Assembly: GCA_937901445.1 (NCBI GenBank)
Contig: CALDHY010000079.1
Span: 1 to 6,319, forward strand
Reading direction: 5' to 3'
Length of the DNA stretch: 6,319 bases
Source of the DNA: an uncultured Selenomonadales bacterium
Lineage (GTDB): Bacteria > Bacillota > Negativicutes > Selenomonadales > Selenomonadaceae
Shown here: positions 1-5,729 of the stretch, one piece after another
Numbering within the stretch: position 1 is the first letter of the stretch
Layout of the letters: each line of letters begins with the position of its first letter
Notes under the pieces: model-generated
The model's database searches: none
Seen by the model: only the letters and a program-made list of their open reading frames with translations
Told to the model about the DNA's origin: nothing
Made by a program: the position numbers and the translations under genes

Positions 1-55
1 ATCTGCAGAGTTTACAAGCGACAAATTTTTTTTTGAATGTTGCAAGGAACCTGTA
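1..55. repeat. Terminal direct repeat, left copy (circular-contig overlap)
   Basis: Positions 1-55 match 6265-6319 base for base, including a run of nine T. An exact repeat at the very ends with no flanking target duplication or inverted termini is the usual sign of a circular molecule assembled from k-mers; 55 is a common assembler k-mer size. The biological unit is then 6264 bp and this copy should be counted once. A true terminal redundancy of a linear replicon is the less likely alternative. Confidence 0.93.
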
Positions 56-67
56 ACCTGCCCTTGC
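42..67. repeat. Inverted repeat enclosing a tandem AACCTG pair
   Basis: GCAAGG (42-47) and CCTTGC (62-67) are perfect inverted arms around a 14-nt centre that contains AACCTG-T-AACCTG. It sits in the gene-free arc across the circle junction. It could be a protein-binding site or part of an origin; no function can be assigned. Confidence 0.4.
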
Positions 68-201
68 CGAATAAATGACAGAAATTTTTTGCCTTATACT
101 TATAATTTTTTGGCGCGGCTCTAATGCATATAAAATAAATAAAAGCGGCAGTTTTTTTTCTTCCAATTTATAAGTTTTTGAAATTCGACGCGCGCCGCTC
201 C
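56..201. other. Gene-free segment continuing the non-coding arc
   Basis: No gene is supported here. It contains ACTTATAA (98-105) and its inverted copy TTATAAGT (168-175), a lone TATAAT (101-106, plus strand) with only ATGACA 20 nt upstream as a poor -35, and several T-runs. It ends at the bidirectional terminator (202-237). Confidence 0.4.
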
Positions 202-237
202 AAAATAAAAACCCGCCAAATAGCGGGTTATTTTTTT
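202..237. terminator. Bidirectional intrinsic terminator after the toxin-antitoxin operon
   Basis: A 7-bp perfect stem, AACCCGC (210-216) with GCGGGTT (223-229), has a 6-nt loop. Seen on the minus strand it is followed by a T-rich tract (complement of 202-209), about 30 nt after the antitoxin stop codon, so it should end the toxin-antitoxin mRNA. On the plus strand a T7 tract (231-237) follows, so it should also block transcripts coming from the non-coding arc. Confidence 0.8.
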
Positions 238-259
238 ATGTAGTTAGCAAAAAAATCTC

Positions 260-607
260 TTATGTCATTGAAACAACGGCTAATTTTTTACCGAGCGGTG
301 CGAGTAATTTTTGTATTGTATCAATCGTAGGATTAATATTGCCGCGCTCTAATCTTGCTATTGCTGATTGTTTGACGCCCGACAATGCGCCTAATTGATA
401 TTGACTTAAACCGCGCTCTTGCCGCGCTTTTATAATTTCCGAAATGACCAACGCCTTTAATTGCATAGCTGATATTTCGGCGGGTAAAAAAATTTCTTTT
501 TTTAAATCTTCCCAATCATCGCCGGTTGCATCGCCGCCGCGCTCTTTTAAATCTAGCAGATTATTTTTGGCTTGTAATATTGCGGCTTGATATTCTTCAT
601 TAATCAT
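260..607 (-). CDS. higA: HigA-like antitoxin, XRE-family helix-turn-helix protein
   Basis: This 115-residue protein is the probable antitoxin and operon repressor of the toxin-antitoxin pair. An HTH_3/XRE domain spans about residues 55-108. Helices 2 and 3 of the fold are visible as QYQLGALSG (69-77) and KQSAIARLERG (79-89), followed by the family-typical NPTIDTIQKLLAPLGKKL. The N-terminal 50 residues are acidic and helical and probably contact the toxin, though that is inferred. Its ATG overlaps the toxin stop by 8 nt (ATGATTAA), which points to translational coupling. AAGGAG lies 10 nt upstream of the ATG inside the toxin gene. The toxin-first order is typical of HigBA systems. An antitoxin of this type normally neutralises the toxin by direct binding and represses the shared promoter. 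Confidence 0.9.
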   Translation of the reverse strand: MINEEYQAAILQAKNNLLDLKERGGDATGDDWEDLKKEIFLPAEISAMQLKALVISEIIKARQERGLSQYQLGALSGVKQSAIARLERGNINPTIDTIQKLLAPLGKKLAVVSMT

Positions 608-965
608 CGCCTTTACGCTCCTTAAAATCTTTTAAACGCTTATTTGCCTTTTCAATTTCTCTAGGCGGGGTTTTCTGCGTTTTTTTAGTGAATTGGTGCA
701 ATAAAACAAATTGCCCGTCTAGCCACGCCGCAAAAAATATCCTGTCTTTGAGAGGGCGCAATTCCCAAATTTCGCCTTCAATGTGTCGAACATACGGCAA
801 GCCTGCCATTGTGCCATTAATTGAAAGTACGTCTAGGTATTCGTGAATTTTGGTTAATGTCCGCTTGCTTACTTCATCATTTTTTGACGCTAAACTCTTG
901 ATATATTCCCTTACTGGTTTTCGCCCTTGCCGGTCTTTGTAAAAAATTATTCTGTACACCGTCAT
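600..965 (-). CDS. higB: HigB-like toxin, RelE superfamily (phage Gp49-like/DUF891)
   Basis: The product is 121 residues, the normal size for Gp49-like HigB toxins, which are ribosome-dependent mRNA interferases of the RelE fold. Visible family landmarks are an N-terminal strand followed by GRKPVREYIKSL (14-25), the core WELRPLKDRIFFAAW (67-81), and the C-terminal HQFTKKTQKTPP (90-101) followed by REIEKANKRLKDF. The basic residues R70, K73, R75 and K94-K98 are candidates for RNA contact. The ATG at 965 is chosen. A GTG one codon earlier (968) overlaps the AGGAG itself. Even the ATG is only 2 nt from AGGAG, and the predicted transcript start lies at about 971, so the message may be nearly leaderless. 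The reading frame is intact. Plasmid stabilisation by post-segregational killing is the likely role. Confidence 0.9.
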   Translation of the reverse strand: MTVYRIIFYKDRQGRKPVREYIKSLASKNDEVSKRTLTKIHEYLDVLSINGTMAGLPYVRHIEGEIWELRPLKDRIFFAAWLDGQFVLLHQFTKKTQKTPPREIEKANKRLKDFKERKGDD

Positions 966-977
966 CACTCCTAGCGA

Positions 978-1006
978 ATAATAACATTGGAGTTATTTAC
1001 AGTCAA
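978..1006 (-). promoter_or_regulatory. Promoter of the toxin-antitoxin operon
   Basis: Reading the minus strand, the -35 is TTGACT (1001-1006, 5 of 6 consensus), the spacer is 17 nt and the -10 is TATTAT (978-983, 5 of 6). Transcription should begin near 971, only about 5-7 nt before the toxin ATG. Position, spacing and orientation all fit the HigBA-type operon. Confidence 0.8.
980..997. promoter_or_regulatory. Palindromic operator overlapping the toxin-antitoxin promoter
   Basis: AATAAC (980-985) and GTTATT (992-997) are perfect 6-bp inverted arms around a 6-nt centre. They cover part of the -10 element and the promoter spacer. A dimeric XRE antitoxin bound here would block RNA polymerase, which is the known mode of autoregulation in this family. 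Assigning the site to this antitoxin is inference. Confidence 0.6.
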
Positions 1007-1073
1007 TTTTTATTCGCGCCAATTTTACTTTTAAATGATAAAAATTTTCAGTCGCGTTTTTTTTTTAATAAAT

Positions 1074-1090
1074 CGCGTAACTACGCCATT
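1074..1090 (+). repeat. 17-bp imperfect direct repeat, copy 1
   Basis: CGCGTAACTACGCCATT matches copy 2 at 1234-1250 in 15 of 17 positions. It contains the mini-palindrome GCGTA-AC-TACGC (1075-1086) and is followed at once by a GTCGCGTTTT motif (1091-1100). It may be an iteron-like binding site for the replication protein. Confidence 0.55.
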
Positions 1091-1133
1091 GTCGCGTTTT
1101 TCGCAAAATTTCCTTACTTCGTTTCGATATATG

Positions 1134-1162
1134 ACTTTAGATAATGAAATATTATCTAAAGT
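1134..1162. repeat. Perfect 12-bp-arm inverted repeat, dif/Xer-site-like
   Basis: ACTTTAGATAAT (1134-1145) and ATTATCTAAAGT (1151-1162) are exact inverted arms around GAAAT. No T-tract follows on either strand, so it is not a terminator. Read as 11-bp arms with a 7-bp centre, it has the layout of a tyrosine-recombinase core site. Its right half TTATCTAAAGT resembles the right half of Bacillus subtilis dif, TTATGTAAACT as I recall it. It could be the crossover site of the encoded recombinase, or a binding site at the origin. Confidence 0.5.
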
Positions 1163-1233
1163 AAAATAAAAATGACAATATAGGATTTTTCCCGACAAAA
1201 CGCGACAGATTGTCTTTTAAAAGTCAAAAAAAG

Positions 1234-1250
1234 CGCGTCATTACGCCATT
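1234..1250 (+). repeat. 17-bp imperfect direct repeat, copy 2
   Basis: CGCGTCATTACGCCATT differs from copy 1 (1074-1090) at two positions and lies 160 bp downstream in the same orientation. The two differences shorten the internal palindrome to 4-bp arms. Confidence 0.55.
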
Positions 1251-1257
1251 TTTGGGC

Positions 1258-1283
1258 AAAAAAACGGCGGAAAAATTTCCGCC
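1258..1283 (-). terminator. Intrinsic terminator of the primase-helicase gene
   Basis: GGCGGAAA (1266-1273) pairs with TTTCCGCC (1276-1283). On the minus strand the stem is followed by G and then seven T (complement of 1258-1264). It lies about 50 nt after the stop codon at 1336. Its position separates the replication gene from the toxin-antitoxin operon, which has its own promoter. Confidence 0.8.
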
Positions 1284-1335
1284 AAAAATATTTATTTCGC
1301 GACTGGGAATTATTTTTATTTGATAATAAAATAGG

Positions 1336-4080
1336 TTACATATTCGGCGGCGGGCAAAATTTATCATCAGTTGACAATTCATCATCAAGCCACTTGACGC
1401 CCCAAAAACATTTAGCGCGACCTTTGTATTCGCTTTTTTCTGTAATACCGTCAATCGCCGTTATCAATTCAATTAATTCTTTGTCTTTGTACCGCAACTT
1501 TGAAATGTGGTATTCTTCCCTTAAACGTGTCAAAAAGTCTTTTCTTTCAATGTACGAGCCGTTTTCAAATTCGCAGTTTTCAGCAATGAAATTAGCTATG
1601 AAGTCATTATCGGCGCGGTATTCTTCTTTTGCCGCCTTCATCGCCGCCGAAATTATCAAGCCTTCTTTTTGCCACTCTAGACATTCGGCAATTAAAATAT
1701 TTAGAATTCCAGATAAAGAATCAGCCGCCAATAATTCCTCTTTTAAATGCAAGTTAGGATTTTTGGCGAAACTTTTTTCAAAAATTATGATATAAAAACG
1801 CCTTAAAAATCCCGCGTCATTTATATTTTCCGGTGTCGGTAAATTGTTGCCTTGTAAAATAAATTTGTGCGTAGGGAAAAAAGTTATCGGCGATTGATAC
1901 ATTGCGCGCGCCGTGATTCTATCGCCGCCGGTAAAATCTTTCAAAGTTGCCGTGTCGAATTGTCTAACGTCTTTTGATTCTGATACAACAACATAGCGCG
2001 CGCCATTAAGTTTAGCAATTTCCGGCGAGGCGGCGTCTGGATTGTTGCCAAATTTCCGCTTTAACAGATTTTCAATTTTAAATGACGTTGCATAATCGCC
2101 GAGTAAATATTGAATAGTACCAAAAAGCGTACCTTTGCCATTGCCGCCTTTGCCGTATGCAAAGAATACTTTTTCTTCATTTACAAGCCCTGTAAGACAA
2201 TAGCCTAAATATCTTAACATTGCGGCGCGGGTTTCATCATCCGGCAAAATTTGTTTCATAAATTCTTCAAACAACGGAGCGCGCGCGGCAGAACTGTAGA
2301 TAACGTTACATTGTTTAGTTAAAAGCTGTTTAGGATTATGAGGGTAAAATTTGCCGGTCTTTAAATCAATCGTGCCGTTTTTTACATTTAAAAGCAAGGG
2401 GTCTTTGTCAAAATCTTCCCGCCAAGCTATAACGTAGCCTTTCAGGACGTTTATTGCTTTTTTCATTCGGCTTTCTTTCTTGAGCTTTTTTAATAAACCA
2501 TCAGAAATTTTCACTTCATCAATATCTTTAGGTTGAGGCTTGCCGGTATCGGTTTTAATACCGGTAGGAGTGCTGATATAATGATATTTTGGGCGGCAAG
2601 TCTCAAATCTTTTAGCCATAGCAAGCCAAAACGGGTAAATGATAGAATCAGCTTTACCCGCCCCCTTCCATACACCGTCAAGATAAACGCGCCATTCACC
2701 GGCAATATTTACATAACGAATATATTTGCCGAAAAGCAGAAATAGCCGTTTAGCATTATCTAAATCTCCAAAACTCAAATGAAAAATTTTCTGCAAGAAA
2801 TCAGCGTCCGACATTTCGTTTAAAAGATTATCAGCTAACTTGCGTACAATTTCCTTTGTAACTTCAATATTTTCTTCCTGCGCGGCGGCAGTTTTATTTT
2901 GGGTTGAAAGGGTAGTATTTTGCATTGCGGCAATTTCTTTTTTAATCGCAGGAAGATTATTTTGGGCGTCATTAAAAAACGTCATAAGCTTATCAGCCAG
3001 ATTGTCAGTGCCTTGACTAATTAAAAAATCGTTAGCGTCAACTTTTGCATCGCCGTCCGAAAAGAAATAAATGAAGGCGGGATAACCGCGCTTTAACAAT
3101 TCGGCGCGGTGTTTTTCGGCGGCTGCTCTTCCCGCCTTGTCATTATCTGCAACAAAGATTATAATAGGCTTATAATTGATAAACGCGCGGTCTAATTCGT
3201 CATACCACGCGGTTGACGCCGCACCGAGCGTAGCGATGAAGCCTGCGTTGTAACTTTCGGAATAATCCCAAAAGTTTTCGTCCCACGCGTAATACATAGA
3301 CATTAAGTCAATTTCGCCTTCAGTAACGAAAACAACTTTATTATTTGCAGATAAAGTTTGTAAGCCGAAAGTACATTTGTTTTTTTCGCCCGCGTGCATT
3401 TTCCAATATCTTTTATTAGTTTCTTCCCTGTCAGCAGGCAACAAAACGGCGTTGTAATGCAAGCCGTCAGTAGTAGGGATAATAAGCCTGCGCGAGGGTT
3501 TTACAGATTTACCTTCAATAATAGTTTTTGGGTGAATCCAATCATTAATGACGCCGCAATTAAAATAATGATATGTGGAAATTGGAATTGCGCGGCGGTC
3601 TTCATCTGAAAAATCTGAAGGTATACCGTTTTTTTGCGCGGCGGCTATATCTTTTTTTATACGTTCAATTTCGTCAACCATTTTTTGTGAAGGCGTGGTA
3701 ATAGGTTGCAATTTGTGATAAGCGGCAAAATCGCCCTCCGAATAATTATCATTATCCGCCGTAATTCCAAAATCGGAGGCGGTGCGCTTGCAAAGTTCGA
3801 CAAAATCTGCACCGGTGGTATTTAAGCCGTAATATTCGGCAAGGAGTGCGATATTGTCATAGCCTTTATTTTCGGAAAAACATTCGTAATTCCAGCCCCA
3901 ATGGTATTCTTTAGGAACTAAGCCATCGCCGCTTTTCCCTGTACCATTGCCGCAAAACGGGCAGATAAAAGTAGGGTTGCCGCCTGCCTTTTTAGGTGCG
4001 GCGGTAATGACGCCGTGCATTTCCAATTCGGCGGGGCTAATGTTTTTAATTTTATATGTCAATGATTCTAAATCAATCAT
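1336..4080 (-). CDS. P4-alpha-like primase-helicase (zinc finger, TOPRIM primase, SF3 helicase)
   Basis: This 914-residue multidomain protein is the likely replication protein. A zinc-binding motif is seen as C40-x2-C43-x16-H60-x6-C67, as in CHC2-type primases. Residues 160-240 probably form the DnaG-like catalytic N-lobe. The TOPRIM domain (about 245-355) has E254 in VTEGEID, D312 and D314 in VADNDKAG, and VDANDFL (347-353). A linker (about 370-405) rich in A, Q, N and T follows. The helicase part (about 545-800) is SF3/D5-like, with Walker A GKGGNGKGT (643-651), Walker B VVVSE (697-701), sensor QGNN (743-746) and an RR pair (760-761) as arginine finger. The C-terminus is a probable winged helix for origin binding. 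No frame break or lost key residue is seen. AAAGGAG lies 8 nt before the ATG, fixing the start. P4 alpha proteins recognise the origin, unwind it and prime it; the same role here is inferred. No other replication initiator is present. Confidence 0.93.
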   Translation of the reverse strand: MIDLESLTYKIKNISPAELEMHGVITAAPKKAGGNPTFICPFCGNGTGKSGDGLVPKEYHWGWNYECFSENKGYDNIALLAEYYGLNTTGADFVELCKRTASDFGITADNDNYSEGDFAAYHKLQPITTPSQKMVDEIERIKKDIAAAQKNGIPSDFSDEDRRAIPISTYHYFNCGVINDWIHPKTIIEGKSVKPSRRLIIPTTDGLHYNAVLLPADREETNKRYWKMHAGEKNKCTFGLQTLSANNKVVFVTEGEIDLMSMYYAWDENFWDYSESYNAGFIATLGAASTAWYDELDRAFINYKPIIIFVADNDKAGRAAAEKHRAELLKRGYPAFIYFFSDGDAKVDANDFLISQGTDNLADKLMTFFNDAQNNLPAIKKEIAAMQNTTLSTQNKTAAAQEENIEVTKEIVRKLADNLLNEMSDADFLQKIFHLSFGDLDNAKRLFLLFGKYIRYVNIAGEWRVYLDGVWKGAGKADSIIYPFWLAMAKRFETCRPKYHYISTPTGIKTDTGKPQPKDIDEVKISDGLLKKLKKESRMKKAINVLKGYVIAWREDFDKDPLLLNVKNGTIDLKTGKFYPHNPKQLLTKQCNVIYSSAARAPLFEEFMKQILPDDETRAAMLRYLGYCLTGLVNEEKVFFAYGKGGNGKGTLFGTIQYLLGDYATSFKIENLLKRKFGNNPDAASPEIAKLNGARYVVVSESKDVRQFDTATLKDFTGGDRITARAMYQSPITFFPTHKFILQGNNLPTPENINDAGFLRRFYIIIFEKSFAKNPNLHLKEELLAADSLSGILNILIAECLEWQKEGLIISAAMKAAKEEYRADNDFIANFIAENCEFENGSYIERKDFLTRLREEYHISKLRYKDKELIELITAIDGITEKSEYKGRAKCFWGVKWLDDELSTDDKFCPPPNM

Positions 4081-4142
4081 CTGTTAAACTCCTTTGTTTT
4101 TAATATTTGCTTGCAGGGGCAATTCTGCGCATCTATAGCCTT

Positions 4143-4172
4143 ATTTTAATCTTTTCCCCTTGTTTTAGACAA
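4143..4172 (-). promoter_or_regulatory. Probable promoter of the primase-helicase gene
   Basis: On the minus strand the -35 is TTGTCT (4167-4172, 4 of 6), the spacer is 18 nt and the -10 is TAAAAT (4143-4148, 5 of 6). The leader would be about 55 nt, ending in the AAAGGAG site. Its -35 overlaps that of the opposite promoter at 4164-4191, so the two may compete or share a regulator. Confidence 0.55.
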
Positions 4173-4191
4173 AACTAATAAGAAATATAAT
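4164..4191 (+). promoter_or_regulatory. Divergent plus-strand promoter facing away from the primase gene
   Basis: A perfect TATAAT (4186-4191) lies 16 nt after TTTAGA (4164-4169, 4 of 6). The predicted start is near 4198. No protein gene lies downstream on the plus strand, but hairpins and a terminator do, so it probably drives a small RNA. Confidence 0.5.
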
Positions 4192-4329
4192 TAAATGTGA
4201 AAATGGTGTAGTTTACGCTATGTTTTTGTTAATCTGCCTCCTAAGGAGGGGCAAATATGGTTAAAACAATTTAAATGCATTGCTGTACTTTAAGGGAGTA
4301 GGGGCAGTGCATTTTAAGTTTTTATCACA

Positions 4330-4364
4330 TTCCAGCGTATAAAGGAATAATCGCCGACGCTGGA
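4330..4364. repeat. 9-bp perfect inverted repeat
   Basis: TTCCAGCGT and ACGCTGGAA flank a centre of about 17-18 nt. No good T-tract follows on either strand, which argues against a terminator. It is the most stable stem of the candidate small RNA, or a binding site for a dimeric protein such as the ribbon-helix-helix product encoded next door. Confidence 0.5.
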
Positions 4365-4404
4365 AAAACAATAGGGGATTTTTCTTTTTAAATGAAAATA
4401 ATTT

Positions 4405-4431
4405 GCCGCTGATTAATTCGGCGGCTTTTTT
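4405..4431 (+). terminator. Intrinsic terminator, plus-strand orientation
   Basis: GCCGC (4405-4409) pairs with GCGGC (4421-4425) and is followed by T6 (4426-4431). Read on the minus strand the same stem follows the RHH gene by about 20 nt but has only a broken T-tract (AAATTATTTT), so it may work weakly in that direction too. A terminator pointing this way supports real plus-strand transcription in a replicon whose genes all point the other way. Confidence 0.6.
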
Positions 4432-4445
4432 GGTTTCACAAGCAA

Positions 4446-4688
4446 TTAATATTGTGATTCAGGAAAAAGAGTTTGTATTAACTGCCTTGATTCTCTTTTA
4501 GATTTTTCAAATTGTGCTATAGCCTCCGAGTTTTTTTCAACAACGCCAGCAAGCATATTACAAATTAAATCATTCATTGAAGTATTATTCATTTGAGCAA
4601 GCGAATTAACGCCTCTTAATACCTCTTGAGTAACCATTAAAGTAATTCTGCCATTGCGCGGTGTTTTGTCTTTCATCGGTGCGGACAT
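4446..4688 (-). CDS. Small ribbon-helix-helix (CopG/Arc-like) DNA-binding protein
   Basis: With the start at 4688 the product has 80 residues. GRITLMVTQEVL (13-24) looks like the DNA-contacting beta strand followed by helix A (about 21-34). TSMNDLICNMLAGVVEKN (36-53) matches helix B with the typical N-cap. A charged helical tail (54-80) follows. The ATG at 4688 is preferred because AAAGGA (4698-4703) sits 9 nt upstream. The longer in-frame starts at 4697 and 4733 lack a correctly spaced site, and the latter would overlap the recombinase gene. The ribosome-binding site begins right after the recombinase stop with a 16-nt gap, so the genes are probably co-transcribed and perhaps coupled. Proteins of this fold repress plasmid copy-number, partition or toxin-antitoxin genes. 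No ParA or toxin partner is adjacent, so transcriptional repression is the best guess. Confidence 0.78.
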   Translation of the reverse strand: MSAPMKDKTPRNGRITLMVTQEVLRGVNSLAQMNNTSMNDLICNMLAGVVEKNSEAIAQFEKSKRESRQLIQTLFPESQY

Positions 4689-4704
4689 TTTAAACATTCC
4701 TTTC

Positions 4705-5691
4705 TTAAATAAGTAAAATATTTGACGCCACAATTTCGGCGCGGTTTTTCATACGATTAATAAAGTTATTGTAAATCATCGTGGTAGCTAAATTCTTATG
4801 ACGCAATACCATTTGTACATTGTACAATTCCTGTTTTTCCATAATCATTACCGTCGCGCAGGTATGACGCAAGGAATGATAAGTAATGGTAGGAGAGTCA
4901 ATACCAATTTTCCGCAAGTTGCCTTTTACCATTTTTCTAATTGTTTGTGTATCAAGGCGACTATTTTTATTGCGGCGGGAAGTTGAAACAAAAAGCGGCG
5001 AATTTTTAACTAACCTCTTACCTGCCGCTTTTTCTCTAGCCTTCAAATAATCTTGAATTTTCTTGTAGACTTTATCAGCAATTAAAACTGATTCTGCCTT
5101 TTCACTGCGCCCTTTGCCTTGTACGTATAAGAAATAATTTCCTTCAATCTGCCGAATATCGCTAATATCCGCTCTTACTACTTCAATGCTACGAATACCG
5201 GTGGTCAACATTAAACTGATAATTGCAGAGTCGCGCAGGGCTTTTAAATCATTACCTTTAATCGCCCGCTGTAACTCCTTAGCTTGTTTGACTGATAAGG
5301 AGTCTTTTTTGTGGTTGCTATGGTCAACCTTGACGCGGTTTTTCAAATGGTCTGCAACATTCGGAAAAATCCCTTCCTGCGATAACCAACGGAAAAATAA
5401 TTTTGTTGCTGTCAAATAAAGGCAGATTGTGCTTGCTGATTTTCCACTGTCTATCAGCATATCTCTAAAGTTTTCTAAATCTGCGCGGGCGGGAATTGAA
5501 ATTTTATTATCTGCGAAATAACCGAAAAGTTGTTTCAAGCAAACTTTGTAAGTTGCCATAGACTTTTCACTAACTGCCGCAAATTTCAACCAACGATTTA
5601 CAAGCGAATTATCAGCGGGTAAAAATGAAGTTGCTGATTGTTGAAATTTTGAAACTTCAATGTTGCTTGTCATTTCCATTTTGCTAATCAT
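4705..5691 (-). CDS. Tyrosine recombinase, XerC/XerD-like phage integrase family
   Basis: This 328-residue enzyme cuts and rejoins DNA through a 3'-phosphotyrosine link. An N-terminal SAM-like core-binding domain covers about residues 28-112. The catalytic domain (about 130-322) has the full active-site set: R167 in TTGIRSIEV, K193 in VQGKGR, H272 and R275 in YHSLRHT, H298 in LRHKN and nucleophile Y307 in MIYNNF. Length and lack of an arm-binding domain resemble Xer-type resolvases more than large phage integrases. The ATG at 5691 is chosen because AAAGGA (5703-5708) precedes it by 11 nt; internal Met codons 5 and 7 have no such site. Multimer resolution of the circle is the likely role. Integration and excision of a satellite element is the alternative. 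No excisionase or clear attachment site is adjacent, but the inverted repeat at 1134-1162 is a candidate target. Confidence 0.93.
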   Translation of the reverse strand: MISKMEMTSNIEVSKFQQSATSFLPADNSLVNRWLKFAAVSEKSMATYKVCLKQLFGYFADNKISIPARADLENFRDMLIDSGKSASTICLYLTATKLFFRWLSQEGIFPNVADHLKNRVKVDHSNHKKDSLSVKQAKELQRAIKGNDLKALRDSAIISLMLTTGIRSIEVVRADISDIRQIEGNYFLYVQGKGRSEKAESVLIADKVYKKIQDYLKAREKAAGKRLVKNSPLFVSTSRRNKNSRLDTQTIRKMVKGNLRKIGIDSPTITYHSLRHTCATVMIMEKQELYNVQMVLRHKNLATTMIYNNFINRMKNRAEIVASNILLI

Positions 5692-5714
5692 TTTTTATTC
5701 ATTCCTTTCTTTCC

Positions 5715-5728
5715 TTTTTTTTTTTTTT
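5715..5728. repeat. 14-base A/T homopolymer at the recombinase transcription start
   Basis: There are fourteen T on the plus strand, so fourteen A in the recombinase leader between the -10 and the ribosome-binding site. The predicted start point falls inside it. Such runs allow reiterative initiation by RNA polymerase and vary in length during replication. Assembly length errors are also common in such runs. Confidence 0.75.
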
Positions 5729-5729
5729 G

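Larger units (their letters stand above)
966..1335. other. Intergenic region with iteron-like repeats; candidate replication origin
   Basis: No gene is supported in these 370 bp. Besides the toxin-antitoxin promoter and the primase terminator, the region holds four copies of the hexamer GTCGCG: plus-oriented at 1051-1056 and 1091-1096, minus-oriented at 1201-1206 and 1298-1303. Three of the four extend to GTCGCGTTTT (1051-1060, 1091-1100, complement 1197-1206). It also has a 17-bp imperfect direct repeat (1074-1090, 1234-1250), a perfect inverted repeat (1134-1162), a CTTTTAAAAG palindrome (1214-1223) and AT-rich DNA between them. P4-alpha-type replication proteins bind iterons at their origin, so this is one of two plausible origin regions. 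Confidence 0.5.
4198..4431 (+). ncRNA. Candidate structured small RNA between the replication and RHH genes
   Basis: A plus-strand unit of about 230 nt is bounded by the promoter at 4164-4191 and the terminator at 4405-4431. It holds three stem-loops. CCTCC-TAA-GGAGG (around 4237-4250) would mask a very strong ribosome-binding site in front of the five-codon ORF MVKTI. AAATGCATTGC pairs with GCAGTGCATTT (about 4272-4314) with one U-G wobble, which is a pair only in the plus-strand RNA. TTCCAGCGT pairs with ACGCTGGAA (about 4330-4364) over 9 perfect bp. It does not overlap the predicted primase leader, so simple antisense control of that gene is not obvious. It could equally be a set of DNA-level binding sites. 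No known RNA family is recognised. Confidence 0.4.
4081..4445. other. 365-bp intergenic region between RHH gene and primase gene
   Basis: No protein gene longer than a few codons is supported here. The stretch carries the overlapping divergent promoters (4143-4191), the near-perfect palindrome around 4237-4250, two larger stem-loops and the plus-strand terminator. It is most likely the control region for replication, possibly with a regulatory RNA. The mini-ORF ATG at 4257 has AAGGAGG 7-9 nt upstream but stops after five codons. Confidence 0.6.

Noticed and set aside
1..55. Terminal repeats as phage-like or linear-plasmid terminal redundancy
   Set aside because: There are no packaging genes or terminal protein, and the exact length of 55 bases fits assembly overlap of a circle better.
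1134..1162. Reading the long inverted repeat as a terminator
   Set aside because: Neither strand has a T-tract after the stem, and the real terminator of the upstream gene is already present at 1258-1283.
1224..1454. 76-codon minus-strand ORF overlapping the end of the primase gene
   Set aside because: It is in another frame of the same strand and runs through the terminator hairpin at 1266-1283.
1394..1795. 133-codon plus-strand ORF
   Set aside because: It lies entirely antisense to the helicase part of the intact primase-helicase gene and has no supporting ribosome-binding site or family signature; it is a shadow frame.
4689..4733. N-terminal extension of the RHH protein to a start at 4733
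   Set aside because: It would overlap the recombinase gene by 29 nt and lacks a ribosome-binding site. AAAGGA is placed for the start at 4688.
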